A DNA stretch of 64,000 bases, from NCBI RefSeq assembly GCF_000245795.1, contig NZ_JH601133.1, positions 588,268-652,267 on the forward strand, in the 5' to 3' direction. This document shows positions 1-9,724 of this stretch, piece by piece (position 1 is the first letter of the stretch; each line of letters opens with the position of its first letter). Both the position numbers and the translations under genes were made by a program. This DNA comes from Facklamia languida CCUG 37842 (GTDB lineage: Bacteria > Bacillota > Bacilli > Lactobacillales > Aerococcaceae). The notes below the pieces were generated by a model, which saw only the letters and a list, made by a program, of their open reading frames with translations, did not search any database and was not told the DNA's origin.

Positions 1-433
1 TCCCTGCTCCAGTTACCGCATGGATTAAATGAGGGCGTTGGCAATCATTCAAGGAATGAATGGCCTGCTGACTGGCCTTCTCTTGTTGGTCAGAAAGACT
101 ACCATCCCAGGTTAGACAAGACTTTCCGGGCCGATAAAAATCGGACGCCTTCAAGAAATAAAGTAGGTCTTGGGTCGTCACACGCCCCATCTGTATGCAA
201 TTTAAGCAATAGAAATTCCTACCATCAGGAAGAGGGTAGAAACGATTCTTGTCTTGATTATGACACCGCTGACAGCAAACGGATCGACCTCTGACTAGGA
301 TCCCAGCTATGCTGAGCAATTGACCTTTTATTTCATCCAAAGAGACTTCTCGGTCCAAATGATTGATTTTCCAAGTTGCTTCAACCTCATGCTCTGTTAA
401 AAGTCGTCCCCTATAATAGTCTTGCCAGCCCAC
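1..433 (-). CDS. comFA: ComFA competence DNA helicase, N-terminal part (cut by window edge)
   Basis: I translated the reverse strand by hand from a GTG at 433, which has a GGGAGG ribosome site 7 nt upstream. About 144 residues are visible. They contain a four-cysteine zinc-finger pattern (CQRC, then CLNC about 20 residues later) and the stretch HAVTGAGK right at the edge, which is the Walker A region of ComFA. In this family the protein is the membrane-associated ATPase that helps pull single-stranded DNA through the ComEC pore during transformation. It follows the DegV gene on the same strand, as in Bacillus subtilis (yvyE, degV, comFA, comFC). The rest, and probably comFC, lies to the left of the window. 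The Zn finger, P-loop and gene order together make the call firm. Confidence 0.88.
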   Translation of the reverse strand, partial: MGWQDYYRGRLLTEHEVEATWKINHLDREVSLDEIKGQLLSIAGILVRGRSVCCQRCHNQDKNRFYPLPDGRNFYCLNCIQMGRVTTQDLLYFLKASDFYRPGKSCLTWDGSLSDQQEKASQQAIHSLNDCQRPHLIHAVTGAG

Positions 434-487
434 AAAAAAACCTCCCTTATCGTGTCTATAAATTACACGAAAGGCAGGTAAAACGCG

Positions 488-1363
488 CTATTTAGATGGA
501 TCATATTCAGGCATTACGGCCAATCCAAGACACCTCTCACCGGTGTGGGTTCCGATAACAGGGCCTACTCTCCCGATATAAATCGGTATCGAGTGATCAT
601 GTTCCATGACCATCTCTTTAATTCGTTCTGCATCTTCAAGGTTATTGGCATGTGTGATTAAGACCATCACACCCTTGGGATAAGCGGCTTGTTTTTCCTT
701 GATAAGTTGAATCCAGCGTTGGAATACTTTTTTATTGGTCCGTATTTTCTCAAAGAGTACAATCTTTCCTTCTTCATCAAATCGTAAAACCGGCCGAACC
801 TTTAAGAGACTTCCAACAAGAGCTAATCCACTACTTAACCGGCCACCCTTGGCTAAATTATCCAAGGCTTCGACCATCATATAAGTATCCGTATGGTCCT
901 TCTGCCAATCAAGGATTTGTGCAACTTCTTTGGGCTCCTTACCGCATTCAAGCAGATACAGTGCTTGACGAACTAAGACTTCTTCAACGATACAAGCGGA
1001 CCTCGAATTGACCGCATAGCCTTCAATTTGATCCGCATACTCACTCAATACCATGCGAGAAAGCTGGTAAGTCCCAGATATCCCAGCGGACAAATGAATG
1101 GTAATAATTGCTTCATACCCCTTATCAACCAGAAGATCCATGGTTTGATAATAAAAACCAGGCTGAGGCTGAGAGGACTTCGGAAGGCTAGGAGACTCCT
1201 GAAGCGCTCGATAGAAGGCAATATGATCTTCTAAAGAGGCAGAATCCTTCATCAATTGGCCGTCCTCAAAGACAACACTCAAATCCACTTGATAAATATC
1301 GGGATGCTGAGCCAGTTCTTCCGGCAAATATGCTGTTGAATCGACAATGATTGCTGTTTTCAT
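488..1363 (-). CDS. degV: DegV family fatty-acid-binding protein (FakB-like)
   Basis: A 291-residue protein of normal DegV length. It starts with the typical VDSTAYLP segment and carries the lipid-clamping loop HLSAGISGTY near residues 90-99, followed by the C-terminal domain with GRVGPVIGTHTG. DegV/FakB proteins hold a fatty acid so that FakA can phosphorylate it, feeding exogenous acyl chains into phospholipid. The particular acyl preference cannot be read from the sequence. The gene lies 54 nt upstream of comFA on the same strand and diverges from the YigZ gene. Confidence 0.9.
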   Translation of the reverse strand: MKTAIIVDSTAYLPEELAQHPDIYQVDLSVVFEDGQLMKDSASLEDHIAFYRALQESPSLPKSSQPQPGFYYQTMDLLVDKGYEAIITIHLSAGISGTYQLSRMVLSEYADQIEGYAVNSRSACIVEEVLVRQALYLLECGKEPKEVAQILDWQKDHTDTYMMVEALDNLAKGGRLSSGLALVGSLLKVRPVLRFDEEGKIVLFEKIRTNKKVFQRWIQLIKEKQAAYPKGVMVLITHANNLEDAERIKEMVMEHDHSIPIYIGRVGPVIGTHTGERCLGLAVMPEYDPSK

Positions 1364-1421
1364 ATGATCTTCCGTTCCTAAATGTGCTTATTTTTTATCC
1401 TATTAGCCTAATACAAGACTA

Positions 1422-1430
1422 TGCTACAAT
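1422..1430 (+). promoter_or_regulatory. Extended -10 promoter of the YigZ gene
   Basis: TGCTACAAT is an extended -10 box (TGn plus TACAAT) about 57 nt upstream of the yigZ ATG. The -35 region is poor (TTAGCC at 17 nt spacing), as is common for extended -10 promoters. Confidence 0.5.
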
Positions 1431-1487
1431 AAAATTAAAAATAATTCTATCTTTTAGACAGATTGAATCGATTAGAAAGGATCTTCT

Positions 1488-2135
1488 ATGCCAAATTATA
1501 TTAGTATTCAATCCCCAGTGTCGGATCAGATTGAAATTAAAAAATCAAATTTTCAAACTTATCTTTTTCCTGTCAAAACCGAAGCAGACTGTTCCACTCA
1601 CCTACAAGCCTTGCGCAAGGATCATCCCAAAGCCAACCATCACTGCTTCGCTTATATTCTTGGTGAAGACCAGAACATCCAACGCATGAGCGATGACGGA
1701 GAACCCGCTGGAACCGCTGGCCCCCCCATCCTCGAGGTGCTCAAGCAAGAAGACTTAACCAATCTATTAGCGATAGTCGTGCGGTATTTTGGCGGTGTTA
1801 AGCTTGGCGCTGGAGGCCTAATCAGAGCCTATACAACAGCAGTCAGTCAAGCACTTAAAAAAGCGCACTTGATTCAAAACATCAACCAGATGCTAGTCAA
1901 TGTGACACTCGCCTATCCTCAAGTGGATCGTTTCAACTATGAATTATCGCTCTTAAAGGGGAAAGTCACCCCGATTGATCAATCTTTTACGGACCAAGTC
2001 ACCTTCAAGCTGGCTATCAAAGAGGCCGCAGTTGAAGAGGTAAAGCAGCACTTGAATAATTGCTTAAACGGCCAGCTGACTTGGCAAGAATTAGGCATCC
2101 AAACCATTGATATCCCCTTCACTAAAGACTCCTAA
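1488..2135 (+). CDS. yigZ: YigZ/IMPACT family protein (YvyE)
   Basis: A 215-residue protein with the family signature: a conserved HHCFAY near residue 50, MSDDGEPAGTAGPPILEV near residues 67-84, and YFGGVKLGAGGLIRAY near residues 103-118. The C-terminal half matches the second, RRF-like domain of the family. The family includes eukaryotic IMPACT, which acts on translation control, but the bacterial role is not established. ATG 1488 has the ribosome site GAAAGGATC. The 3' end faces nadE with only 15 bp between the convergent stop codons and no obvious terminator. This neighbour of degV-comFA is also conserved in Bacillus. Confidence 0.92.
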   Translation: MPNYISIQSPVSDQIEIKKSNFQTYLFPVKTEADCSTHLQALRKDHPKANHHCFAYILGEDQNIQRMSDDGEPAGTAGPPILEVLKQEDLTNLLAIVVRYFGGVKLGAGGLIRAYTTAVSQALKKAHLIQNINQMLVNVTLAYPQVDRFNYELSLLKGKVTPIDQSFTDQVTFKLAIKEAAVEEVKQHLNNCLNGQLTWQELGIQTIDIPFTKDS

Positions 2136-2150
2136 CTACCCGTCTTCCTT

Positions 2151-2996
2151 CTATTGGCGCCAGAAGTCGTCAAAAACCGTAATCGGAAGATGGCGTTTGT
2201 GTTGGGTCTTCCTATACCAACCTTCAATACACTCCGCTTCCTGGTCCGAGACTGCTTGCCCCGTAAGATACCGGTCAATCGCTTGGTAAGATACCCCAAG
2301 CGCTTCTTCATCAGGCTGCATGGGCTTGTCCTCTTCAAGGTCTGCTGTCGGAATCTTTTCGTAAAGTTCCTTTGGGCAATCTAACCAGCGTAAGAGTTGC
2401 CGGCCTTGTTCTTTTGTGAGACGCCAGAGGGGCATTAGGTCTGCTGCTCCATCGCCAAATTTGGTAAAGAAACCTGTAACACTTTCTGCAGCATGGTCGG
2501 TCCCAATCACGACACCCGCGTAATGCCCCGCCACAGCGTATTGCATCACCATCCGTTGTCTCGCCTTAATATTCCCCTTATTATAGTCCGAAATGGTGAT
2601 ACCTGCCTGACTAAGGCTAGAAACAAGCCCATCTGTACCTCCTTTGATATTGAGATCAAAGACTTGATCAGGTTGAATATAGTCGAGCGCTTTTTGAGCA
2701 TCGGCTTCATCCTGTTGACTGGCATAGGGTAACCTTAATGCGATCAGCTGATAGCCCGTATCGTGCGTCTGTTGGCGGAGCTGGTCGATTGCCAGCTGTG
2801 CTAATTTGCCGGCCAGGGTCGAGTCCTGCCCCCCACTGATACCCAACACGTACGTCTTCAATCCAGGGGAAGCCAATAGATAGTCCACCAAGAATTGAAC
2901 CGTTCTTTGCACCTCATATTCGGGGTCAATCTGGGGTGAGACCCTCAAGGCTTGGATAATTTCTTTTTGCATGGACCGCATTTTCTTCATCTCCAT
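2151..2996 (-). CDS. nadE: NH3-dependent NAD+ synthetase
   Basis: A 281-residue NadE of usual length without a glutaminase domain, so it should use free ammonia to amidate nicotinic acid adenine dinucleotide to NAD+. The PP-loop [10 protein letters not shown] lies at residues 51-60. Later conserved parts include [28 protein letters not shown] and the [17 protein letters not shown] loop, both typical of the enzyme. It starts one base after the pncB stop (TAG-A-ATG), so translation is probably coupled. An inner ATG (MRSMQKEI) matches the B. subtilis start better and could be the true one. The two genes form an NAD salvage operon. Confidence 0.95.
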   Translation of the reverse strand: MEMKKMRSMQKEIIQALRVSPQIDPEYEVQRTVQFLVDYLLASPGLKTYVLGISGGQDSTLAGKLAQLAIDQLRQQTHDTGYQLIALRLPYASQQDEADAQKALDYIQPDQVFDLNIKGGTDGLVSSLSQAGITISDYNKGNIKARQRMVMQYAVAGHYAGVVIGTDHAAESVTGFFTKFGDGAADLMPLWRLTKEQGRQLLRWLDCPKELYEKIPTADLEEDKPMQPDEEALGVSYQAIDRYLTGQAVSDQEAECIEGWYRKTQHKRHLPITVFDDFWRQ

Positions 2997-2997
2997 T

Positions 2998-4479
2998 CTA
3001 CTTGGCCACTTGCTGGTCCTTTTGACTAACCCGGTCTCGGATTTCCTTAATGCTGTTCATCTTCAAGTCATATAATTTCTGTGACAAGTCTACCGGATAA
3101 ATCTGAGGGTTCAAGATCCGTTTATGTTCTTCCCATAAACAATCAAAGTTCTTTTTGGCATATGCCTTCGTTTCTTCTAGACTAGGGAGGTCATAGACGA
3201 ATTGACCATTTTGATAAATGGTTTGCAAGAGCGGACGTGCATCAAAATCTTTGACTGTCTTATTAATATAGGTATGAACCGGGTGGAACATAAAGAGTTC
3301 GTCTAACAGGTCGGGGCGCTCGTCTACTAGTGCGATATAATCCCCTTCTGACTTTCCATCGTGCTTGCGGGTTATGCGCCAGACTTGCTTCTTACCAGGG
3401 GTTGAAATTTTACTTGTATTGGCCGATATCTTCATAGTCGGAACCATCTCACCTTGGTCATCTTCAATCGATACAAGCTTATAAACGGCCCCTAGGGCTG
3501 CTTGATCAAAGGAGGTAATTATCTTAGTTCCTACTCCCCAATCATTGATCTTGGCCCCTTGCATTCTTAAGTTAAGGATTGTTTTTTCGTCCAAGTCATT
3601 TGAAGCAATAATCCGTGCATCCGTAAAGCCTGCCTCATCTAACTGTTCGCGAATTTTTTTGGAAAGATAGGCCATGTCGCCTGAGTCGATCCGCACCCCG
3701 ATAAAATGAATGCGATCCCCCATTTCCTTAGCCACTTGAATGGCAATCGGCATACCTGAACGTAAGGTGTCATAGGTATCAACCAAAAAGACAACATCCC
3801 GGTGCGTCTCAGCATAGGCTTTGAAGGCTTTATACTCATCCCGGTAAGCTTGAACGAGGGAGTGTGCATGGGTTCCAGTAATGGGAATCCCAAAGAGCTT
3901 GCCTGCTCGAACATTTGACGTCGAATCAAAGCCTCCAATATAAGCGGCCCGAGCTCCCCAAAGAGCGGCATCCATCTCCTGGGCCCGACGTGCCCCAAAT
4001 TCAGAAACCTGATCTTCCTCTCCAACAACGGAACGAATCCGAGCCGATTTGGTGGCAATAAGGGTCTGATAGTTGACAATATTCAAGATCGCTGTCTCAA
4101 CTAATTGGCATTGGCCCAATGGCCCTTCAACCTGCATCAAGGGTTCATTGGCATAACATAATTCGCCTTCAACTAATGACCGGACCGACAATTCGAGCTT
4201 CATATCGCACAGGTAATCGAGAAATTCATCCGGATAAAGGTCTAGACTGGCCAGATAGTCGAGGTCACTTTGAGTAAATTTAAACTGATTAAGATACCGA
4301 ATCACCCTTTCAAGGCCAGCAAAAACTGCATAACCATTCTGAAAGGGGTTTTCGCGAAAGTAGACTTCAAAAACCGCCCGTTTATGGTCAACTTTCTTCT
4401 GCCAATAGGTTTGAAGCATATTGATTTGGTATAAGTCTGTATGTAACATGAGTCCATCGTCTGGATACTGATCGTACAT
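2998..4479 (-). CDS. pncB: Nicotinate phosphoribosyltransferase
   Basis: A 493-residue PncB, the length of the Gram-positive type. It makes nicotinate mononucleotide from nicotinate and PRPP, the first step of the Preiss-Handler route. The N-terminal segment [16 protein letters not shown] and the SEFGARRAQ...[20 protein letters not shown] region are diagnostic. [11 protein letters not shown] carries the histidine that is phosphorylated in this family. The ATG has the site GGAGAGGA upstream and an extended -10 promoter about 40 nt before it. It is followed directly by nadE. Confidence 0.96.
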   Translation of the reverse strand: MYDQYPDDGLMLHTDLYQINMLQTYWQKKVDHKRAVFEVYFRENPFQNGYAVFAGLERVIRYLNQFKFTQSDLDYLASLDLYPDEFLDYLCDMKLELSVRSLVEGELCYANEPLMQVEGPLGQCQLVETAILNIVNYQTLIATKSARIRSVVGEEDQVSEFGARRAQEMDAALWGARAAYIGGFDSTSNVRAGKLFGIPITGTHAHSLVQAYRDEYKAFKAYAETHRDVVFLVDTYDTLRSGMPIAIQVAKEMGDRIHFIGVRIDSGDMAYLSKKIREQLDEAGFTDARIIASNDLDEKTILNLRMQGAKINDWGVGTKIITSFDQAALGAVYKLVSIEDDQGEMVPTMKISANTSKISTPGKKQVWRITRKHDGKSEGDYIALVDERPDLLDELFMFHPVHTYINKTVKDFDARPLLQTIYQNGQFVYDLPSLEETKAYAKKNFDCLWEEHKRILNPQIYPVDLSQKLYDLKMNSIKEIRDRVSQKDQQVAK

Positions 4480-4516
4480 TGAAAAGTCCTCTCCATCCTT
4501 AAAAGTTATTAGACCT

Positions 4517-4525
4517 ATTATAGCA
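4517..4525 (-). promoter_or_regulatory. Extended -10 promoter of pncB-nadE
   Basis: On the minus strand the sequence reads TGCTATAAT, a perfect -10 hexamer with an extended TGn. No convincing -35 box lies 17 nt upstream. It is about 40 nt from the pncB start. Confidence 0.55.
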
Positions 4526-4644
4526 TATACTGAATCGAATCCCTACATGTCACACTCTATGCATGCGTTAGACCACAGATCTTGGTTCAAAGGCAACCTC
4601 TTGCCTTATCGCCTTAAATGATTCATTAAAATCTATCATAATAC

Positions 4645-4721
4645 AAAACACCGACTGTTCTTTTCACAAGAAGCCGCCGATAGGCAGAGACTCTCAAGTG
4701 ATTAGACAATCGGTATTTTTT
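4645..4721. terminator. Imperfect hairpin flanked by T-runs on both strands (possible relative of the repeat family)
   Basis: ACCGACTGT (4650-4658) pairs with ACAATCGGT (4706-4714) with one G-T pair. A T-run follows on the plus strand and GTTTTG on the minus strand. It sits 3' of the secreted-protein gene and could end its transcript. The outer arm AAAACACCGA is shared with the hairpin at 12377-12496, and the inner GCCGCCGA resembles the GACCGCC core of the dispersed repeats, so it may be an old copy. Confidence 0.45.
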
Positions 4722-4769
4722 ATTCTGTCGGTTCATTTGAAGGGGGATCACCAGGTCTTAAATGAGCTT

Positions 4770-5738
4770 CTATTGGTCCTGATCCTCAACTTCTTGTAAA
4801 TCTAAAGCTTCAGCTGGAATCTCAACGGGCGGCAGCTGGTCGTTACGTTCGAAGGTGAGGTCGACTTGAATACCCAATGGCCGAGTGCTTCCTTTTTGCG
4901 ATTGAATCGGGTGCGAACTTTCTAACAATTTCTCTGCTTGTTTGACCGAAAAGTGGAGCTGATGAATCAGGCCATTCGTTCTCTGAAAGCTCACTCGAAA
5001 AGTAGGTTGGTGATCAAAGAAAGCAGCAAAGCTTTCCGGCTTCAATACTTCCTTCATCAAGGGACCATATTCCTCATCCATTTCGATCCCTAACTGGTCC
5101 GCTTGCTGTTGAGTGGCAGCCACGGAGTCATCAATCATTTGGTTAAAATCAATGAACTGATTAAGTGCCTCAAAAAAGGCGCGCCCATCAATATCTTGCT
5201 TCAATTTAAATACATAATTTGTCTCAGTCGTCTCAAGTTCAAAATAATCATCAATAAATGCCTTTAAATCTTCTGATAGTGGACTCGCCATCAAATCTGA
5301 AGCGGACGAAGAGGATGCAGGAGCAAGATCCAGCAGGTCGACTTGGTCCTTTTGCCATGGAGTCACTTGCCATTCGCCAAGCGCTGTACTGTATCGGTAA
5401 GAATACCCCTCTTTACCATAAACCTCAAAACCTAGTGTCTCCCCTTGCATAAGCGGGGTTTGCAGATTATAGAAGATCTGAAAGCTAACAGGATTCTCCA
5501 CTAAATAAGCTTGGAGCGTTAATTTCCCAAGTTCAAGCGGTTGACCGTCTCCTTGAAGATCAAAGACCACTTCTCCTTCAACTTGATTAATCCCCTTATC
5601 TGATTCCGCAGTCAAGTGAGTCAGAGTTTGCCATGCCTTGGATGCACTGGCTTCAACACTTAAAGGTCTTGTTATAATAAGTAAAAGAATCGTAGCAAAA
5701 AAGACAGTTACCCACTTCTTATAATTCCTCTTCTTCAT
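4770..5738 (-). CDS. Secreted protein of unknown function (DUF6612-like)
   Basis: A 322-residue protein with a Sec signal peptide (basic KKRNYKK, hydrophobic core about residues 10-23, likely cleavage after VEASA). There is no lipobox cysteine, so it should be released or held in the wall rather than lipid-anchored. The mature part alternates beta-strand-like segments and a helical stretch around residues 200-245. Its layout recalls the DUF6612 family of Firmicute lipoproteins (QTLTHLTAESDKGINQVEGEV, then a second domain with DLTF), but this is a weak recognition. It is 19 nt downstream of the sugar transferase gene on the same strand and so may be co-transcribed. No enzyme motif is visible. 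Confidence 0.55.
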   Translation of the reverse strand: MKKRNYKKWVTVFFATILLLIITRPLSVEASASKAWQTLTHLTAESDKGINQVEGEVVFDLQGDGQPLELGKLTLQAYLVENPVSFQIFYNLQTPLMQGETLGFEVYGKEGYSYRYSTALGEWQVTPWQKDQVDLLDLAPASSSSASDLMASPLSEDLKAFIDDYFELETTETNYVFKLKQDIDGRAFFEALNQFIDFNQMIDDSVAATQQQADQLGIEMDEEYGPLMKEVLKPESFAAFFDHQPTFRVSFQRTNGLIHQLHFSVKQAEKLLESSHPIQSQKGSTRPLGIQVDLTFERNDQLPPVEIPAEALDLQEVEDQDQ

Positions 5739-5757
5739 AATGTCCCACCCCTTAGAT

Positions 5758-7152
5758 TTAATCCATTAGGATCGTCAATTTGTCCTGGTAATCTCGCCAA
5801 GAAGAAGCAACAGTCTCTTCCTCGTCTACACCACGCGAGGACACCTTATCAAATAAGATCTTGATCGTTTGAAAGAGCAGCTTAAAATCGAAAGCCAGGG
5901 AATAATTCTTGATGTAAAGCAGATCAAAATTTAATTTACTATTGAAATCCGTTGTATATTTACCATAAACTTGCGCATAACCTGTAATACCTGCTCGCAC
6001 ATGGTGGCGAAGATTATAGTAGGCATTCTTTGCTTGAAATTGATTGACAAAAAAAGGACGCTCTGGACGGGGCCCCACCAAGGACATCTCCCCTTTCAGC
6101 ACATTGATCAACTGGGGAAGCTCATCGACACGAATCGCCCGAATGATCCGTCCCACTCGTGTAATCCGCTGATCATTCGAACTCGCGAGTACGGGTCCAG
6201 ACAAAGCCTCAGCCGTTTGCGACATGGATCGAAACTTTAATATTTTAAAGACTTTTTGATCTTTAGTGATTCGTTCTTGCCGATAAAAAATCGTTCCGGG
6301 ACTGTCTAACTTAATCGCAATCGCTGTTACAAGCATGACAGGAGATAAAATAACTAGCATCCCTAAAGAAACCAAAATATCAAAAGCTCGCTTCAAAATA
6401 GCTTGCTCAAAAGGAATCGCAAAGGTCGAAACTTCGATTAAGCTCTCATCTTCAAAACTCATGATATTCGGATTCACCATCATTAAGTTGGCAAAGTTGG
6501 GACTTAAGAACAACTTTTTGTTATGGCGCATTAAGTAGTCATAAATCTTAAGCCGCTCTTCCTCTTCAATAAAGCCAGTCAGATAAACAATATCCACTTC
6601 CGCTGAATAAGCGACCACATTCTGATAATAATTGGAAAGGGCCACGTGTGTCACTTGGTGACGACGGTTGGTCATTCTTTCAAAGTTGACAACAGCCTGC
6701 AGCGCCTTATCCGATTCACCCACAATCAAAATCCGTTTTTGTCCAGATAAATGGTGGTAGAGAAAATAGGCAAAGGCATTATAGGCATAGAGTAATAAGG
6801 TCCCAGTGAAAAGATTCAACAAGATAACTGAACGTGGAAAGGTTAACCAAGAACCAGCATAGGTCAAAGCCATCATAAACAAGCTCAAGAAAAACTGACC
6901 CAGCAAGGTAAAGTAAAAAAGATCGAGATAGGTCTTATTATAAAAGATATAGGTTCCAAATAAGAAATGGATCACCATAAATCCTAGCACAATCCACAAA
7001 TAACTGGACTCAAAAGCCGCAAAGTTACGGGCAGGGACATCCCCCATAAACTTCAGATAAAAGGCCAAGATAATGCTTAAGAGGGAGACCCCCGCCCCAA
7101 TCAGGACGACAACCACTCGTAATAAATTATTCCACTCTTTGCGTTGACTCAT
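5758..7152 (-). CDS. Polyprenyl-phosphate sugar-1-phosphate transferase (priming glycosyltransferase)
   Basis: A 464-residue two-part protein. Residues 1-150 hold about five membrane helices. Residues about 140-240 form a CoA-binding-like nucleotide fold (RILIVGESDKALQAV). Residues about 255-460 are the bacterial sugar transferase domain, with KRAFDILVSLGMLVIL, LDSPGTIFYRQERI, KILKFRSM and DELPQLINVLKGEMSLVGPRPE. In this family the enzyme moves a sugar-1-phosphate from a UDP-sugar to undecaprenyl phosphate and so starts capsule or exopolysaccharide repeat units (WbaP/CpsE type). It stands alone here, with no other glycosyltransferase, flippase or polymerase nearby. Confidence 0.88.
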   Translation of the reverse strand: MSQRKEWNNLLRVVVVLIGAGVSLLSIILAFYLKFMGDVPARNFAAFESSYLWIVLGFMVIHFLFGTYIFYNKTYLDLFYFTLLGQFFLSLFMMALTYAGSWLTFPRSVILLNLFTGTLLLYAYNAFAYFLYHHLSGQKRILIVGESDKALQAVVNFERMTNRRHQVTHVALSNYYQNVVAYSAEVDIVYLTGFIEEEERLKIYDYLMRHNKKLFLSPNFANLMMVNPNIMSFEDESLIEVSTFAIPFEQAILKRAFDILVSLGMLVILSPVMLVTAIAIKLDSPGTIFYRQERITKDQKVFKILKFRSMSQTAEALSGPVLASSNDQRITRVGRIIRAIRVDELPQLINVLKGEMSLVGPRPERPFFVNQFQAKNAYYNLRHHVRAGITGYAQVYGKYTTDFNSKLNFDLLYIKNYSLAFDFKLLFQTIKILFDKVSSRGVDEEETVASSWRDYQDKLTILMD

Positions 7153-7250
7153 ACGATTCCTACTTTCATTGAAACTCTTTGATCTCTATTATACCTACAT
7201 CCCACATAAAAAACACGCAAGAACAGCAGAAACCGTTTTTATTATCCAAT

Positions 7251-7284
7251 ATAAAAAGAGGAAGCAATGATCATTCTTCCTCTT
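7251..7284 (-). terminator. Terminator of purR-glmU-prs
   Basis: On the minus strand AAGAGGAAG and CTTCCTCTT form a 9-bp stem with an 11-nt loop, followed by TTTATA. It lies just past the prs stop. Confidence 0.75.
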
Positions 7285-7301
7285 GTTTATCTTTAAGGCG
7301 A

Positions 7302-8285
7302 CTAGTCAATCAAGGTGAAGGTCTCATTGAACAATGGTGAGACAGAACGGTTTTCATAGATCCGCTTAATCGCTTCCCCAATCAATTGGTCAACCGAAAC
7401 CACATCAATCTTGTCAATCTTCTTATGGTCTGGCAGACGGATAGAATCGGTCACAATCACTTTCTTGATGATTGAATTTTCTAACCGTTCAATAGCTGGG
7501 CCGGATAGGACCGCATGCGTACAACATGCATACACTTCTTTAGCTCCCAATTCAATGAGGGCTTGGGCCGCAATGGTAATCGTCCCTGCAGTATCAATCA
7601 TGTCATCAATGATTACAGCTGTCTTGCCTTTTACATCCCCGATAATATTCATTACTTCCGCCACATTGGGCTTAGGTCGTCTTTTATCCACAATGGCAAT
7701 CGGTGATTTTAAGAATTCGGCTAATTTACGGGCACGTGTCACGCCACCATGGTCTGGAGACACAACAACCACTTCATCTCCCACCAAGTCCCGGTCAATA
7801 AAATAATTAGCTAATAAAGGAGCTCCTAACAAATGGTCCACGGGTATATCAAAGAAGCCTTGAATTTGGGCTGCATGCAAGTCCAAAGCAACCACCCGAC
7901 TCGCACCTGCATTCTCAAGCATATTCGCAACTAATTTAGAGGTGATCGGTTCACGGGACTGAGCTTTGCGGTCTTGACGGGCATAACCATAGTAAGGCAT
8001 CACCACATTAATGGTCTTAGCTGATGCCCGCCGTAAAGCATCGATTGTAATCAGTAACTCCATCAGATGATCATTGACTGGATTTGAAGTCGATTGAATC
8101 ACATACACATGGGACCCCCGGATCGACTCATCAATATTGACACGAATTTCACCATCTGCAAATTGTGATAAGGTAATCTTACCTAATTCTACTCCCATCG
8201 ATTCGGCTACTTTAGTGGCTAGCGGTTCATTCGAACTTAAAGCTAACACCTTTAACATTGGATCTGCATAATGATTATTAGACAC
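7302..8285 (-). CDS. prs: Ribose-phosphate pyrophosphokinase
   Basis: A 327-residue class I PRPP synthase making PRPP from ribose 5-phosphate and ATP for purine, pyrimidine, NAD and His/Trp synthesis. It shows [13 protein letters not shown] (ATP flexible loop region), the [18 protein letters not shown] metal site, [14 protein letters not shown] and the PRPP loop [13 protein letters not shown]. It is 21 nt after glmU, in the purR-glmU-prs order that is also seen in Bacillus. Its product feeds pncB and pyrP-linked salvage encoded in this same window. Confidence 0.98.
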   Translation of the reverse strand: MSNNHYADPMLKVLALSSNEPLATKVAESMGVELGKITLSQFADGEIRVNIDESIRGSHVYVIQSTSNPVNDHLMELLITIDALRRASAKTINVVMPYYGYARQDRKAQSREPITSKLVANMLENAGASRVVALDLHAAQIQGFFDIPVDHLLGAPLLANYFIDRDLVGDEVVVVSPDHGGVTRARKLAEFLKSPIAIVDKRRPKPNVAEVMNIIGDVKGKTAVIIDDMIDTAGTITIAAQALIELGAKEVYACCTHAVLSGPAIERLENSIIKKVIVTDSIRLPDHKKIDKIDVVSVDQLIGEAIKRIYENRSVSPLFNETFTLID

Positions 8286-8306
8286 CCATATCCCTCTTTC
8301 TTTTTA

Positions 8307-9674
8307 TTATTTGTTTAAAAACTTCTTCCAATAATCAGCTTTTTGAACCTGCTGACTTCGGGCAATGGCCAAGGCCTCCGCTTCCACATCCGATACAATC
8401 GTGGACCCGGCCGCAATAAAGGCTCGGTCTTCAATCGTAATGGGCGAAACGATATTGGCATTACTCCCAATAAAGACTTGGTCACCAACTTTAGATCGAT
8501 GCTTCTCCTTACCATCATAGTTACAAAAGATAACCCCACACCCGACATTGACTTCCTGACCCAGGTCTGCATCCCCAATATAAGCTAAGTGGCCTGCCTT
8601 ACTTCTAGCACCAATACTGGCATTCTTTACTTCGACAAAGTTTCCAATATGAACGTCCTCTGCCAAATGAGCCTTGGGCCTTAGGTGAGCATAGGGTCCA
8701 ATACTTGCCCTTGGACCGATGGTCGATGATTCAATAACAGATTGCTTAACCGTCACGTGATCCGCCAATTGGCTATCCACGATCTGCGTTTGGGCACCAA
8801 TCATGGCACCTGAGCCAATGATGGTTTGTCCTTTTAATTGGACCCCTGTTTCAATTAAGCTGTCCGGACCGATCTGGACATCTACCTCAATATAGACACT
8901 TTCAGGATCCGTAAAAGTCACACCGTTTTGCATATGATAGGCATTAATACGGTCTGACATCAATTTCTGTGCGCTTGCTAAAGCTTGTCGGTCATTTACA
9001 CCCATGCCTTCATCACGGTCAGGCATTTGGTGGGCACAGACGAGCCCCCCTTGGTCGCGAATAATTTGGATAACATCCGTCAGATAATACTCTCCCTGTT
9101 TGTTATCGTTATTCACTTGTTCTAGGGCTTTAAACAATAAACGGTTATCAAAGACATACGTTCCAGTATTAATTTCTTGAACTTGGGCTTCTTTCTCAGA
9201 AGCGTCTTTCTGTTCAACAATCTTTTGGACGGCCCCCTCTTGGTCACGGATCACGCGTCCATAGCCGGTCGGATCCGGCATCACAGCCGTTAGGATCGTT
9301 GCTTTAGCTTGCTGGTCATCATGCACCTTAAATAATTCTGCCAGGGTCTCCCCTCTTAATAGCGGCGTATCACCGCAGATCACCAATGTTTGCCCATCAG
9401 CATCGCCAATTTGTGCCCTGGCTTGAGCCACTGCATGACCCGTTCCTAGCTGGTCTTCTTGCATGGCAAAGTGACATTGGTCAACTAGCGTCTCCTTGAC
9501 ACGTTCAGCTTCATTTCCAATAATTGTCACAATGTCTTCTACCTGGCACTGGTTCACGGCGCGAACTACATGCTCTACCATCGAAAGTCCACTAATTGGG
9601 TGGAGCACTTTGGGAAGGGCTGATTTCATTCGTGTTCCTTTACCAGCCGCCAAGATTACTGCCATCCGCTTCAA
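8307..9674 (-). CDS. glmU: Bifunctional GlmU: GlcN-1-P acetyltransferase / GlcNAc-1-P uridyltransferase
   Basis: A 455-residue full-length GlmU. The N-terminal pyrophosphorylase domain has LAAGKGTRMKSALPKVLHPI (residues 7-26) and the later GVNDR linker. From about residue 250 the left-handed beta-helix of hexapeptide repeats includes YAHLRPKAHL, GNFVEVKN, GHLAYIGDADLG and NYDGKEKHRSKVGDQVFIGSN, the acetyltransferase site. It produces UDP-GlcNAc for peptidoglycan, the substrate of MurA encoded at 34-36 kb. It is the middle gene of purR-glmU-prs. Confidence 0.98.
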   Translation of the reverse strand: MKRMAVILAAGKGTRMKSALPKVLHPISGLSMVEHVVRAVNQCQVEDIVTIIGNEAERVKETLVDQCHFAMQEDQLGTGHAVAQARAQIGDADGQTLVICGDTPLLRGETLAELFKVHDDQQAKATILTAVMPDPTGYGRVIRDQEGAVQKIVEQKDASEKEAQVQEINTGTYVFDNRLLFKALEQVNNDNKQGEYYLTDVIQIIRDQGGLVCAHQMPDRDEGMGVNDRQALASAQKLMSDRINAYHMQNGVTFTDPESVYIEVDVQIGPDSLIETGVQLKGQTIIGSGAMIGAQTQIVDSQLADHVTVKQSVIESSTIGPRASIGPYAHLRPKAHLAEDVHIGNFVEVKNASIGARSKAGHLAYIGDADLGQEVNVGCGVIFCNYDGKEKHRSKVGDQVFIGSNANIVSPITIEDRAFIAAGSTIVSDVEAEALAIARSQQVQKADYWKKFLNK

Positions 9675-9724
9675 ACATTACCACCCCTTTGGTTTTTGAG
9701 AAGTTATTCACTAATATTATACCA

